This document shows, piece by piece, positions 6,080 to 15,146 of a DNA stretch of 64,000 nt. Both the position numbers and the translations under genes were made by a program. Each line of letters begins with the position of its first letter. The stretch's first letter is position 1. Below the pieces are notes generated by a model. It did not search any database. It saw only the letters and a list, made by a program, of their open reading frames with translations, and was not told the DNA's origin. Origin of the DNA: Microbispora sp. H13382 (GTDB lineage: Bacteria; Actinomycetota; Actinomycetes; Streptosporangiales; Streptosporangiaceae); contig NZ_JABBXA010000001.1 in assembly GCF_014161445.1 (NCBI RefSeq), positions 248,001 to 312,000 on the forward strand, written 5' to 3'.

Positions 6080-6967
6080 TCAAGGATGCATGAGAAGCAG
6101 CGGGTCGCAGGTGTCGGTTCCGACCAGATGGGGGTTGTTCGGGTCCATCAAAGCCTTCTCGCTGTTGATGATGTAAAAGCCTCCGGCGGCCCGGGGTATC
6201 ACGATCAGCGTTTGATACTGCATGAGCGCCTGAGCCTTGGCGGTGGTTCCTCCATGTCCAAGAGCGTGCTTCAGCATGGTCCTGAGCATGGCGAAGAGAT
6301 TGTCGTGGTGGAATCCCGGCCAGATGAGCACTCGGTAGGTGTGCGGGATGATCCCGAGATTCTGACTGAGACCCCGGATCGACACGCGCGAGTCCGCCCA
6401 GTGCGCCACGGTTCTGGCGGCCAGGTTGTCCTGGGCGGCGAGGTCGTGCTGGGACTCCAATCGCGCCCGTGCCATATGAATGTGCAGCTGGTTGAAACCT
6501 CTGGCCTGCTTCGAGTTGATGCCCAATCCCACCGGGGTGGGAACCACAGTGGGAGGCTTGGTGGCATAGTAGTTCGCGGCGCTCCAATAATTCGGTGCAC
6601 TGCTGCCGCAGATCCAGGAACACTCGATGCCACTGATCCGCTGCGTGGGGACGAGAATGTAGTTGACGTACTTCTTCTTGCTCTTGGTGCCGCCCATCAC
6701 CACGTAGTCGGCATGGTTCTGGCGGCAGGTGTTGTTGCTGTGACACTTCTGGCTGAGCCGCCAGAGGGAGTCGGAGTCCTTGGGGCTTCCGCACTCCTTG
6801 GGATTAGGCCCTTTGGCGAGTGCCGATGAAGGCGCGGCCAGCGCGTGCTCGGCACCGGAAAGAATGCCCACTGCCAGCATGCTGGTGCCCGCCAGGCCGG
6901 AGAACTGGATGAACCGGCGTCGCGTCAGCTCGCTCGCCTCGTCGTTCGCCCGGTCGCTGTCACGCAT
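6080..6967 (-). CDS. cdh: Tat-exported CDP-diacylglycerol pyrophosphatase (CDH family)
   Basis: 295 aa. The N-terminus has a twin-arginine signal (TRRRFIQF at 15-22, hydrophobic stretch to about 37, HALAA cleavage region at 41-45). The mature part has the CDH signature: LWRLSQKC near residue 69, conserved hydrophobic strands, then GLGINSKQARGFNQLHIHM at 147-165. The paired histidines 162 and 164 form the HIT-like active site. The family cleaves CDP-diacylglycerol to CMP and phosphatidate; E. coli Cdh is the type member. Export by Tat suggests action outside the membrane. The gene stands alone, flanked by gene-free 6968-7413. Confidence 0.85.
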   Translation of the reverse strand: MRDSDRANDEASELTRRRFIQFSGLAGTSMLAVGILSGAEHALAAPSSALAKGPNPKECGSPKDSDSLWRLSQKCHSNNTCRQNHADYVVMGGTKSKKKYVNYILVPTQRISGIECSWICGSSAPNYWSAANYYATKPPTVVPTPVGLGINSKQARGFNQLHIHMARARLESQHDLAAQDNLAARTVAHWADSRVSIRGLSQNLGIIPHTYRVLIWPGFHHDNLFAMLRTMLKHALGHGGTTAKAQALMQYQTLIVIPRAAGGFYIINSEKALMDPNNPHLVGTDTCDPLLLMHP

Positions 6968-7413
6968 GATTACCCCCGATAACCCGCACCCTGAAGCCGC
7001 CTGTCGCGATCCGTGCTTGCACTGAGGCTCCGGTCGTCTGTGAGACCGGATTCAAAGATCGGCGCACTCGGCCGGGTTGATCCCCTTTCTGGCGGGCCGG
7101 TAAAAGCCGCTGGCGCAGCCTTGAATTTCTCCAGGAAAGATCGAAACATTGCCCCCGGGTGCTTCGGGAATCGCCGGATGTTCCGCTCCCGGGCGTGCAC
7201 GGCGACTGACCTCGAGAAGGCGGTGATTTGTCATGGCGTTGCGCGGCGGCCGGGCGGACCCGCGTTAGAATAATCCGGCACGACAAATAATGCGATATTT
7301 GGGCGAGTGCGACAAAGGCGGATAGGGTGGCAATTCCCTGGTAGGGATCAGTCTGAGATCCGGGTGACCGGGGGCGTCGAGGGCAGGGCGCGAGTGGCGG
7401 CAGACTGGAGAGC
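6968..7413. other. Gene-free interval between cdh and hemW
   Basis: No reading frame here has plausible actinomycete coding character. It contains the upstream region of the leftward cdh gene. Near its right end is an AT-rich stretch with a possible hemW promoter: TTGGGC at 7299-7304 and TAGGGT at 7323-7328, spacing 18. The promoter call is tentative. Confidence 0.4.
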
Positions 7414-8634
7414 GTGCCTTCTGTGCTTCCCGACGGCGATCCCGTCCCCGCGAGCGGCGAGCTGCCGTCCGGGGCCCTGGACGGGCTCGGCTCCCGTCCG
7501 TTCGGCTTCTACGTGCACGTGCCGTTCTGCGCGACGCGCTGCGGCTACTGCGACTTCAACACCTACACGGCGGCGGAGCTGGGCCCCGGCGCCGCGCAGC
7601 GCGACTACGCCGCCACCGCGGTCGAGGAGATACGGCTGGCCCGGCGTGTGCTGGGGGACGCCGCACCGGCCGTGGAGACCGTGTTCTTCGGCGGCGGCAC
7701 GCCGACGCTGCTGCCCGCCGCCGATCTCGTCCGGATCCTCGACGCGATCGGTGCGGAGTTCGGCCTGCGGCCCGGCGCCGAGGTGACGACCGAGGCCAAC
7801 CCCGAGTCCGTGGACCAGACCTACCTGAAGGAGCTGCGGGCGGGCGGGTTCACCCGGGTCAGCTTCGGCATGCAGAGCGCGGGTGAGCACGTCCTCGCCG
7901 TCCTCGACCGGCGGCACACCCCCGGGCGCCCCGCCGAGGCCGTGCGGGAGGCCCGGGAGGCGGGGTTCGAGCACGTCAACCTCGACCTGATCTACGGCAC
8001 ACCGGGGGAGAGCGACGACGACTGGCGGGCCTCGCTGGAGGCCGCGCTCGCCGCCGGGCCCGACCACGTCTCGGCGTACTCCCTGATCGTCGAGGACGGC
8101 ACCCGGCTCGCCGCCCGGATCCGGCGCGGAGAGCTGCCGATGCCGGACGACGACGTGGCGGCCGACCGCTACCTGATCGCCGAGGAGATGCTGACGGCCG
8201 CCGGCCTGAGCTGGTACGAGGTCTCCAACTGGGCCACCGGCGACGAGGCCCGCTGCCGGCACAACCTGCTCTACTGGACCGGCGGGGACTGGTGGGGGGC
8301 CGGGCCGGGCGCGCACAGCCACGTCGGCGGCACCCGCTGGTGGAACGTCAAGCACCCCGTCGCGTACGCCGCACGCCTGGCGGAAGGGGCCTCGCCCGCG
8401 CACGCCCGCGAAGTGCTGTCGGCGGAGGACAGGGCCGTCGAACGGGTCATGCTGGAGCTGCGCCTCGCCACGGGCCTCGCGCTCGCGGACATCGCCCCCG
8501 AGGGGCGCACGGCGTGCGCGCGGGCCCTGGCGGACGGGCTGCTGGAGGTGGAGGCGTTCAAGGCGGGCCGGGCCGTGCTCACGCTGCGCGGCAGGCTGCT
8601 CGCCGACGCCGTCGTGCGGGACCTGACTCCCTAG
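7414..8634 (+). CDS. hemW: Radical SAM heme chaperone HemW
   Basis: 406 aa, GTG start with GGAGA upstream. The radical-SAM cluster motif CATRCGYC places cysteines at 39, 43 and 46, as in HemW/HemN-like proteins. The C-terminal HemN domain is present. HemW was long annotated as oxygen-independent coproporphyrinogen III oxidase but acts as a heme chaperone in species studied. The position upstream of hrcA-dnaJ is the conserved actinobacterial arrangement; the usual upstream partner lepA is not adjacent here. Its TAG shares CTAG (8631-8634) with the stop of the convergent DUF3097 gene. Confidence 0.9.
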   Translation: MPSVLPDGDPVPASGELPSGALDGLGSRPFGFYVHVPFCATRCGYCDFNTYTAAELGPGAAQRDYAATAVEEIRLARRVLGDAAPAVETVFFGGGTPTLLPAADLVRILDAIGAEFGLRPGAEVTTEANPESVDQTYLKELRAGGFTRVSFGMQSAGEHVLAVLDRRHTPGRPAEAVREAREAGFEHVNLDLIYGTPGESDDDWRASLEAALAAGPDHVSAYSLIVEDGTRLAARIRRGELPMPDDDVAADRYLIAEEMLTAAGLSWYEVSNWATGDEARCRHNLLYWTGGDWWGAGPGAHSHVGGTRWWNVKHPVAYAARLAEGASPAHAREVLSAEDRAVERVMLELRLATGLALADIAPEGRTACARALADGLLEVEAFKAGRAVLTLRGRLLADAVVRDLTP

Positions 8635-9437
8635 TCGGCGGCCGTGACGAAGTCGATCAGTTCTTCCACGCGGCCGAGCAGCTCGGGCTCCAGGTCGGCG
8701 TAGGTCGTGACCCGGCCCAGGATGTGCCGCCATGCCTCCTGGGGGTCCATCCGCCAGCCGAGAGCCGCGATCACGCCCTCCTTCCACGGCACGCCGCGCG
8801 GCACGTCCGGCCACGCGGGGATGCCGAGCGCCCGCGGCTTGACCGCCTGCCAGATGTCCACGAACGGATGCCCGACGACGAGCACGTCGTCCCCGGACAC
8901 CCGGGCGGCGATGCGGCTCTCCTTCGAGCCGGGCACCAGGTGGTCCACGAGCACGCCCAGCCGCCGGCCCGGCTCGGGGGCGAACTCCTCGACGATGGCG
9001 GGGAGGTCGTCGACGCCCTCCAGGTATTCGACGACGACGCCCTCCACCCGCAGGTCGTGCCCCCAGATCTTCTCGACCAGGGCGGCGTCGTGGACGCCTT
9101 CGACGTAGATGCGGCTCCCCCTGGCCACCTGCGCGCGCAGTCCCTCGACCGCGATCGACCCCGAGGCGCTCCGCAGCGGCCCCTTCGGGCCGGCCTGGGG
9201 GCGCACCAGCGTGACCGGTTCGCCGTCGAGGAGGAACCCCGCGGGGGTCAGCGGGAACACCCGTCGCCGGCCGAACCGGTCCTCCAGCGTCACCGCCTCC
9301 TTGTCGCAGGCCACCACGGCGCCGCAGAAGCGGCCCTCGGCGTCCTCGACCACGAGGTCGGGCTCGGCCGGGATCTCGGGGATCAGCCCCCGCCGTGGCC
9401 CTCGCCAGTCTCCGGAAAGCACGTCCCGCCCGTACAT
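8631..9437 (-). CDS. DUF3097 protein
   Basis: 268 aa, ATG at 9437. It matches the actinobacterial DUF3097 family in length and key blocks (MYGRDVLSGDWRGPRRG at the start, RIYVEGVHDAALVEKIWG, LGVLVDHLVPGSKES, VLVVGHPFVDIWQAVKP). The latter blocks resemble a TOPRIM-like fold (acidic residues in VEGVHD and VDHL), but that is an impression. In other actinobacteria this gene is also found beside hemW and hrcA. Biochemical function unknown. It converges on hemW with overlapping stop codons. Confidence 0.85.
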   Translation of the reverse strand: MYGRDVLSGDWRGPRRGLIPEIPAEPDLVVEDAEGRFCGAVVACDKEAVTLEDRFGRRRVFPLTPAGFLLDGEPVTLVRPQAGPKGPLRSASGSIAVEGLRAQVARGSRIYVEGVHDAALVEKIWGHDLRVEGVVVEYLEGVDDLPAIVEEFAPEPGRRLGVLVDHLVPGSKESRIAARVSGDDVLVVGHPFVDIWQAVKPRALGIPAWPDVPRGVPWKEGVIAALGWRMDPQEAWRHILGRVTTYADLEPELLGRVEELIDFVTAAD

Positions 9438-9455
9438 GCGGGGAACGCTAGCAAA

Positions 9456-10118
9456 TCACGCCATGCGACGGCGGGCCCCGGAACGGCGCACCAGCACGAC
9501 GATCGTCACGATCACCGCGGCCAGGAAGCCGACGGTGGGCAGCGCCAGCAGCGCGAGCGCACCGCCCACCAGCCTGCCGATGTCGCCGGTGAGCTGCTTG
9601 CCGACGCCGAACCTCACCCCGTCGCCGTCGCAGGCGACCTGGTAGGTGCCCGTCTGCGGGACGCCGGCCTCGAACAGCAGCTCCCAGGTGGTGCCGTTCA
9701 GCGTGACGGTCTGGGAGGCGGCCGGCCGGGTCAGCCGCACCCGCGGGTCGGTGCCGTCGCCGAGCCGGCAGCTGACGTCGGTGGGCTGGTCGACCGCCGC
9801 GTAGATCGCGGGCTTGTCCGCGGGGTCGAGCGCGACGCTCACCGACTGCCCGCCGGAGAAGGTCGTGGTGGGCGCGACGTCGCCGATCGTCGAGAACAGG
9901 CCGCCGGCGAACCCGCCGACCCCCGCCACCAGCAGGACGAGGAAGAGCGCCCAGGAGAGGAAGACCCACAGCAGGCGGGGCCGGATCGGCCGGGAGCCGC
10001 CGTACGGTGGGGGAACGGGGTGCGGCATCCACAGGGTCGCGCCGGGCGGCGCGGCGGGCGCGGGGCGGGGGACCCGCATGGTGACGTCGGCCGGAGCGGG
10101 GTTCTGATTCTCGTACAT
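9456..10118 (-). CDS. Predicted two-helix membrane protein of unknown function
   Basis: 220 aa from ATG at 10118 (an in-frame GTG at 10142 is also possible; neither has a good ribosome site). A Pro-rich cytoplasmic N-terminus is followed by a transmembrane helix (LLWVFLSWALFLVLLVAGVGGFAG). Then comes a ~110-residue beta-rich extracellular domain with two cysteines (VSCRLGDG, YQVACDGDG) that could form a disulphide. A second transmembrane helix near the C-terminus ends in RRSGARRRMA. It lies between DUF3097 and the hrcA promoter. Function not recognised. Confidence 0.7.
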   Translation of the reverse strand: MYENQNPAPADVTMRVPRPAPAAPPGATLWMPHPVPPPYGGSRPIRPRLLWVFLSWALFLVLLVAGVGGFAGGLFSTIGDVAPTTTFSGGQSVSVALDPADKPAIYAAVDQPTDVSCRLGDGTDPRVRLTRPAASQTVTLNGTTWELLFEAGVPQTGTYQVACDGDGVRFGVGKQLTGDIGRLVGGALALLALPTVGFLAAVIVTIVVLVRRSGARRRMA

Positions 10119-10216
10119 AAGGTGAAGAGTCGACCATGCCACTTGCCGTCGATTTGCAGCCCGCTTGTCCTGGTGCCCTCCGCGTTATCGCACCACGTGG
10201 GGTGGTAGCCGTACAC

Positions 10217-10243
10217 TTGGCACTCGGGAACACAGAGTGCCAG
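10217..10243. promoter_or_regulatory. CIRCE operator (HrcA binding site) upstream of hrcA
   Basis: TTGGCACTC - 9 nt - GAGTGCCAG. The inner 8 bp of each arm are perfectly complementary and the N9 spacing matches the CIRCE consensus (TTAGCACTC-N9-GAGTGCTAA). It is 34 bp upstream of the hrcA start and implies heat-responsive autorepression of hrcA-dnaJ. Confidence 0.88.
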
Positions 10244-10276
10244 AGTCGGTGTTTCCAGGCACAGGGAGGTGACACA

Positions 10277-11290
10277 TTGCTCGACGACCGCAAGCTCGCC
10301 GTTCTGCGCGCCATCGTCGAGGACTACGTGTCCACCAACGAGCCGGTGGGGTCGAAGGCCCTGGCGGACAGGCACAACCTCGGCGTCTCCCCGGCGACGA
10401 TCCGCAACGACATGGCGGCGCTGGAGGAGCAGGGATACATCACCCAGCCGCACACAAGCGCCGGCAGGGTGCCCACCGACAAGGGCTACCGCCTGTTCGT
10501 CGACCGGTTGTCCCAGATCAAGCCGCTGTCGGGGGCCGAGCGCAGGGCCATCGAGACCTTCCTCGCGGGGGCGGTGGACCTCGACGAGATCGTCATGCGC
10601 ACGGTGCGGCTGCTCGCGCAGCTCACCCGGCAGGTCGCGGTGGTCCAGTACCCCTCGCTGACGAGGTCGTCGGTCCAGCATGTGGAGATCGTTCCGCTCG
10701 CCGAACGGCGGGTCATGCTGGTGCTGATCACCAACACGGGGCGGGTCGAGCAACGGGTGGTCGACCTGCCCGAGGCCATCGCCGACGACCGCATCGCCAA
10801 CCTGCGCGCCGTGCTCAACGCGTGCCTGGACGGGTGCGGGCTGTCCCAGGTGCCGGAGACCGTGGCCGACGTGCCCGAGCGGCTGCCCCCGGAGGACAGG
10901 CCTGCGGCGGCCACGATCCTGTCCGTGCTGCTCGAGACGCTCGTGGAGCGGCACGAGGAGAAAATCGCTTTCGCCGGTACGGCCAACCTCGCCGCCGCGG
11001 ATTTCAGCGTCGGTCTGCGCGGCGTGCTGGAGGCGCTGGAGGAACAGGTCGTCCTCATCCGCCTGCTGGGCGAGACCGGCGGGCTGTCTGACATCACCGT
11101 CCGAATCGGATCCGAGAACCCCTACAGCGGGCTGCGCGGCACCTCTATCGTGGCCGCCGGATACGGTTCGGGCGACAGGGAACTGGCCCGGCTCGGAGTG
11201 CTGGGCCCGACACGAATGGACTATCCGGTGACGATGGGTGCGGTACGCGCGGTGGCGCGGTACGTCGGCCAGATCCTGGCGGGGTCATAA
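10277..11290 (+). CDS. hrcA: Heat-inducible transcription repressor HrcA
   Basis: 337 aa from TTG at 10277, chosen because AGGGAGGTGA lies 5 nt upstream and the protein then begins [17 protein letters not shown] as in the family; longer in-frame starts overlap the CIRCE element. The N-terminal winged helix ([21 protein letters not shown]) and the conserved [17 protein letters not shown] are both present, followed by the GAF-like and inserted dimerisation regions. It represses chaperone genes through CIRCE. Its stop codon directly abuts the dnaJ GTG. Confidence 0.95.
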   Translation: MLDDRKLAVLRAIVEDYVSTNEPVGSKALADRHNLGVSPATIRNDMAALEEQGYITQPHTSAGRVPTDKGYRLFVDRLSQIKPLSGAERRAIETFLAGAVDLDEIVMRTVRLLAQLTRQVAVVQYPSLTRSSVQHVEIVPLAERRVMLVLITNTGRVEQRVVDLPEAIADDRIANLRAVLNACLDGCGLSQVPETVADVPERLPPEDRPAAATILSVLLETLVERHEEKIAFAGTANLAAADFSVGLRGVLEALEEQVVLIRLLGETGGLSDITVRIGSENPYSGLRGTSIVAAGYGSGDRELARLGVLGPTRMDYPVTMGAVRAVARYVGQILAGS

Positions 11291-12424
11291 GTGTCCAACG
11301 ACTACTACGCGACCCTTGGCGTACGGCGGGACGCCAGCCAGGAAGAGATCAAGAAGGCGTACCGCCGCCTGGCCCGTGAGCTGCACCCGGACGTCAATCC
11401 CGATCCGGAGACCCAGGAGCGGTTCAAGGAGATCAACCAGGCGTACGAGGTGCTGTCCGACGCGGGCAAGCGCCGCATGTACGACATGGGCGCCGACCCG
11501 TTCGGCGGCGGCGCGGGGGCCGGGGCCGGCGGCTTCGGGGCGGGCTTCCCGTTCAGCGATATCATGGACGCCTTCTTCGGCTCGGCGGGCGCGGCGCGGG
11601 GTCCCCGCTCGCGTGCCCGGCGGGGCCGCAACGCCACGATCCGGGTCGAGCTCGACCTGTCGGAGGCGGCCTTCGGGACGACCCGCGAGATCATGGTCGA
11701 CACGGCCGTGGTCTGCGACGTCTGCCAGGGCTCCGGGGCGGCGGCGGGCACCCACCCCGACACCTGCGACATGTGTCACGGGCGCGGCGAGGTCTCGCAG
11801 GTGACCCGCTCGTTCCTCGGCCAGGTCATGACCTCCCGCCCCTGCCCCCAGTGCGGCGGGTTCGGCAGCGTCATCCGGCATCCCTGCATGGAGTGCTCGG
11901 GCGAGGGCCGGGTCAGGACCCGGCGCACGATCAAGGTCAGGATCCCGGCCGGCGTCGAGGACGGCACGCACATCCAGCTCGCCGGCGAGGGCGAGGTCGG
12001 TCCCGGCGGCGGTCCTCCCGGCGACCTGTTCCTGGAGATCGTCGAGCGGCCGCACGAGATCTTCGAGCGGCGCGGCGACGACCTGCACTGCACGGTCCAC
12101 ATCCCGATGACCGCCGCCGCGCTCGGCACCTCGATCACGATCGAGACCCTCGACGGACCCGAGGAGATCGACGTGCGGCCGGGCACCCAGGCCGGCCAGG
12201 TCATCCCGCTGTACGGCAAGGGCGTCCAGCGGCTCAACGAGACCGGCAGGGGCGACCTGCTGATCCACGTGAACGTCGAGACGCCGACCAAGCTCGAACC
12301 GCAGCAGGAGGAACTGCTGCGCGAGCTGGCGAAGCTGCGCGGGGAGGAGCGGCCGCCCGGCAAGTTCTCCCCGGGTCAGCAGGGCTTCTTCTCCCGCCTG
12401 CGGGACGCCTTCAACGGCCGCTGA
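11291..12424 (+). CDS. dnaJ: Molecular chaperone DnaJ
   Basis: 377 aa, GTG start immediately after the hrcA stop. The J domain has HPD at 32-34, followed by a Gly-rich linker. Four CxxCxGxG-type zinc repeats ([32 protein letters not shown]) precede the C-terminal substrate-binding domain. It stimulates the DnaK ATPase and delivers unfolded clients. This copy is the hrcA-linked DnaJ (DnaJ2 in Streptomyces naming), so its expression should follow CIRCE control. Confidence 0.95.
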   Translation: MSNDYYATLGVRRDASQEEIKKAYRRLARELHPDVNPDPETQERFKEINQAYEVLSDAGKRRMYDMGADPFGGGAGAGAGGFGAGFPFSDIMDAFFGSAGAARGPRSRARRGRNATIRVELDLSEAAFGTTREIMVDTAVVCDVCQGSGAAAGTHPDTCDMCHGRGEVSQVTRSFLGQVMTSRPCPQCGGFGSVIRHPCMECSGEGRVRTRRTIKVRIPAGVEDGTHIQLAGEGEVGPGGGPPGDLFLEIVERPHEIFERRGDDLHCTVHIPMTAAALGTSITIETLDGPEEIDVRPGTQAGQVIPLYGKGVQRLNETGRGDLLIHVNVETPTKLEPQQEELLRELAKLRGEERPPGKFSPGQQGFFSRLRDAFNGR

Positions 12425-12430
12425 GCTGAT

Positions 12431-12485
12431 CGCATGAGCGAGCGGAGCGAGCGAGTCGACCGGCACAGGGTGTTTCGCTCATGCG
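12431..12485. repeat. 11-bp inverted repeat enclosing GAGCGAGCGGAGCGAGCGAG
   Basis: The arms CGCATGAGCGA (12431-12441) and TCGCTCATGCG (12475-12485) are perfect. The left arm runs into a purine-rich block of GAGCG units that is itself repetitive. It fills the dnaJ-rsmE gap and stops just short of the rsmE ribosome site. It could be a terminator or attenuator, or a dispersed palindromic repeat. Confidence 0.6.
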
Positions 12486-12513
12486 ACTTCGAGCCGCCGG
12501 GCGAGGAGGCGGC

Positions 12514-13248
12514 ATGAGTGTTCCTGTGTTCCTGTCGGACGCGGCCGGCCGGACGGCGGACACCATCGTCCTGGACGGACCGGAGGGCCGGCACGCCGCC
12601 GCCGTACGCCGCCTGCGCCCGGGGGAGCGGATCGACCTGACCGACGGCGCGGGGCGGGTGGCCGAGTGCACGGTCACGGCGGCGGGCAAGGACTCGCTGA
12701 CCGCCGAGGTGCGGCGCCGGTTCGAGGTCCCGCCGCCCCGGCCGAGGCTGGTGGTCGTGCAGGGCCTGCCCAAGGGCGACCGGGGCGAGCTCGCGGTCGA
12801 GATGATGACCGAGGCCGGGGTCGACGTGATCGTCCCGTGGGCCGCCGCCCGCTGCGTCACCCAGTGGAAGGGCGACCGGGCCGCCAAGTCCCTCGCCCGC
12901 TGGCGCGCCACGGCTCGCGAGGCGGCCAAGCAGGCCCGTCGCTTCCACCTGCCCGAGGTCACCGAGCAGGCCACGACCGCGCAGGTCCGCTCGCTCGCCT
13001 CGGCGGCGGCGCTCGCGGTCGTGCTGCACGAGGAGGCCGCCGAGTCGCTGAGCCGCCTGCCGCTGCCGGAGCAGCCGGGCGACATCGTGATGATCGTCGG
13101 CCCGGAGGGCGGCGTCGCCGAGGAGGAGATCGCCGCGTTCCGGGAGGCGGGAGCCGTACCGGCCCTGCTGGGGCCCACGGTGCTGCGCACCTCGACGGCG
13201 GGTGTGGCGGCGGCGGCCGTCCTGCTGTCCCGCTGCGGCCGCTGGTGA
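12514..13248 (+). CDS. rsmE: 16S rRNA (uracil1498-N3)-methyltransferase
   Basis: 244 aa from ATG at 12514 with GAGGAGG upstream (an in-frame ATG at 12481 lies in the inverted repeat and is unlikely). The N-terminal PUA-like domain is followed by the SPOUT methyltransferase domain with the knot motifs IVGPEGGVAEEE and LLGPTVLRTSTAGVAAAA. RsmE methylates U1498 of the small-subunit rRNA using SAM. Position after dnaJ is conserved in actinobacteria and other phyla. Confidence 0.93.
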   Translation: MSVPVFLSDAAGRTADTIVLDGPEGRHAAAVRRLRPGERIDLTDGAGRVAECTVTAAGKDSLTAEVRRRFEVPPPRPRLVVVQGLPKGDRGELAVEMMTEAGVDVIVPWAAARCVTQWKGDRAAKSLARWRATAREAAKQARRFHLPEVTEQATTAQVRSLASAAALAVVLHEEAAESLSRLPLPEQPGDIVMIVGPEGGVAEEEIAAFREAGAVPALLGPTVLRTSTAGVAAAAVLLSRCGRW

Positions 13249-13272
13249 CGGCTGCCCGCGGCGGCGGGCCGG

Positions 13273-13938
13273 TCAGGGAGTGGGCGTCTCGCTCGCCGAG
13301 TCGAGCGTGGCCGTCTCCGTCGGCGCCGGGCTCGGAGCCGACGACGGGACGGACGTCATGGGCGGAGCCGTCGAGGGGCGGGCCGAGACCGTGGGCGCGA
13401 CCGTGGGCGGCTGCGTCACCGGCGCCGGTGAGCACGACGGAGGCAGGGTCGCGTCGGGCTCGACGACGCCTTCCTGCGTCGTGGGCGTGACGCAGGGGTC
13501 GGACGGCGACGGCGACGGCCTGGTGGTCGCGCCCGTCTTGTGCGTCGGGGGCGGGCTCGGCCGCCCGTGCGACGGGCTCGGCGTGACGGGCACGATCACG
13601 AGCGGCTGTGAGGGCTCCGGGTTGGGCGGCCGGTTCACCGACGAGGTGTCCGTCCTGTCCTCGCGCTCGCCGCCGGCGGGGGAGATGCCCGTCGACTGCG
13701 CCACCTGGTCGCGCAGGCCTGGGACGACCGCCACGACCACGCCCGCCACGAGCACGGCCCCGGCGACGGCCGCTCCGACGCGCCACCACAGCATGTTCCG
13801 CAGGCCGCGCAGGCCGCGCTGGTCGATCCGCCCGCGGATGATCTCGAGTCCATCGGGAGACGGCACGACCGCGTCCGCCTCCGCGCGCAGGGCACGGCGG
13901 AGCAACTCGCCGTACTCGTCGTCGGGCGGGAAGGTCAT
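13273..13938 (-). CDS. Membrane-anchored protein with Pro/Ser/Thr-rich tail, probable partner of the SigE-family factor
   Basis: 221 aa. A short cytoplasmic N-terminal segment (EYGELLRRALRAEADAVVPS) precedes one transmembrane helix (VGAAVAGAVLVAGVVVAVVPG, ~53-73). A ~130-residue extracellular tail dominated by Pro, Ser and Thr follows. Its ATG overlaps the sigma-factor stop (ATGA), so the two are translated together. This is the usual place for an anti-sigma or sigma-associated membrane protein, but no zinc-binding HxxxCxxC motif is visible, so the role is inferred only from context. Confidence 0.75.
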   Translation of the reverse strand: MTFPPDDEYGELLRRALRAEADAVVPSPDGLEIIRGRIDQRGLRGLRNMLWWRVGAAVAGAVLVAGVVVAVVPGLRDQVAQSTGISPAGGEREDRTDTSSVNRPPNPEPSQPLVIVPVTPSPSHGRPSPPPTHKTGATTRPSPSPSDPCVTPTTQEGVVEPDATLPPSCSPAPVTQPPTVAPTVSARPSTAPPMTSVPSSAPSPAPTETATLDSASETPTP

Positions 13939-14540
13939 GAGAACTGCTCCAGTGCCATCCGTAGTGCGGCCATGCCGCGGGCCGTGTGACTCTTCACCGC
14001 GCCCTTGCTGATCCCCATCGCGTGCGCGATCTCGGCCTCCGACAGGTCGCCGTAGTATCGCAGCACCAGCGCCTCGCGCTGGCGGGTCGGTAAGCCGCGC
14101 AGCGCCTCGATGACGGCCGAACGCTCGAGTTCACCGATCGCGCCGTTCTCCGCGCTCGGCGCGTCCGGCAGGCCCTTGGGCGCGTACTTCTCGACGACCG
14201 CGCGGTGCCGCAGCACGGAACGCGATCGGTTCACGACCGATTGGCGAAGGTAGGCCAGTGCCTTGTCGGTGTCCCTCAGCCTGCGCCAGGCGCCGTGGAT
14301 GGCGACGAACGCGTCCTGAACGACCTCTTCCGCGCTGGACACATCACGCACCAGCAGCACGGCGAGACGCACCAATGACCGATAGTGAGCGCTGTAGAGC
14401 GCCGTCACGGCCATGTCGGCATCCCACCCGACGGGCACCGTCCCCAACGACCTGTCGGCCACGAGGGTCTCGGTGGTCACATCGATAGGACGCTCGTCAT
14501 CCCCGGGGGGTTTACGTTCTTCCGAATCATGAGGGGGCAT
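13935..14540 (-). CDS. SigE-family RNA polymerase sigma factor (ECF type)
   Basis: 201 aa from ATG at 14540; a GTG at 14597 would add 19 residues, and neither start has a clear ribosome site. Region 2 (LYSAHYRSLVRLAVLLVRDVSSAEEVVQDAFVAIH) and region 4 (LPTRQREALVLRYYGDLSEAEIAHAMGISKGAVKSHTARG) match the actinobacterial SigE-like family. The charged ~45-residue N-terminal extension is longer than usual. It is coupled by ATGA overlap to the membrane protein 13273-13938 and divergent from the HIT gene. Confidence 0.88.
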   Translation of the reverse strand: MPPHDSEERKPPGDDERPIDVTTETLVADRSLGTVPVGWDADMAVTALYSAHYRSLVRLAVLLVRDVSSAEEVVQDAFVAIHGAWRRLRDTDKALAYLRQSVVNRSRSVLRHRAVVEKYAPKGLPDAPSAENGAIGELERSAVIEALRGLPTRQREALVLRYYGDLSEAEIAHAMGISKGAVKSHTARGMAALRMALEQFS

Positions 14541-14657
14541 GGCCCAGCGGTGTCCTCGCCCGACACTAGGGGGGTTTTCTGGTGCAGTCTCGCACACTCA
14601 CATTAGCTGGGGGGATCTTTGCGGTCGACAACTAACGCGACGGCTAGGCTTTCGCGC

Positions 14658-15002
14658 GTGAGTGACTGCCTCTTCTGCAAGATCGTGGCCAAGGAGGTCC
14701 CGGCGGACATCGTTCTGGAGGCCGGGCGGGCGCTGGCCTTCCGCGACATCAACCCGCAGGCTCCCACGCACGTCCTCGTCGTGCCCAAGGCCCATCACGA
14801 GAACGCCGCCGTGCTCGCGGCGGCCGATGACGGCCTGGCCGACGACCTGCTCAAGACCTGCCACGCGGTCGCCGTGCAGGAGGGCGTGGCCGAGGCCGGC
14901 TACCGCATCGTGTTCAACACGGGACCCGGCGCGGGGCAGACCGTCTTCCACGTCCACGCGCATGTAATCGGCGGCCGGAGCCTCACCTGGCCTCCCGGCT
15001 GA
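14658..15002 (+). CDS. HIT-family nucleotide hydrolase
   Basis: 114 aa from GTG at 14658 (CLFCKIVAKEVPADIVLE start typical of the HinT group). The CxxC pair near the N-terminus and the triad motif HVHAHV near the C-terminus are present. HinT-like proteins hydrolyse AMP-lysine and related phosphoramidates. Position between rsmE and phoH is standard in actinobacteria. The intergenic 15003-15146 that follows contains an 11-bp palindrome (GAGGAATCCTC, 15016-15026). Confidence 0.9.
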   Translation: MSDCLFCKIVAKEVPADIVLEAGRALAFRDINPQAPTHVLVVPKAHHENAAVLAAADDGLADDLLKTCHAVAVQEGVAEAGYRIVFNTGPGAGQTVFHVHAHVIGGRSLTWPPG

Positions 15003-15146
15003 GCTCCGATCCTGTGAGGAATCCTCGCGGATGGGGCGACAACGTGGCGAGGTGCCACTCTGGGCGACGCGACGGGGCGAAGATTGGGGGGAGGGCACTA
15101 ACATGGGAGGGAACTAGGGAGGCGATCAGGGCCGCAAGGGCCGCCC

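Noticed and set aside
7013..7273. Rightward 86-codon open frame between cdh and hemW
   Set aside because: Starts inside the cdh upstream region, lacks a ribosome site and has no recognisable domain.
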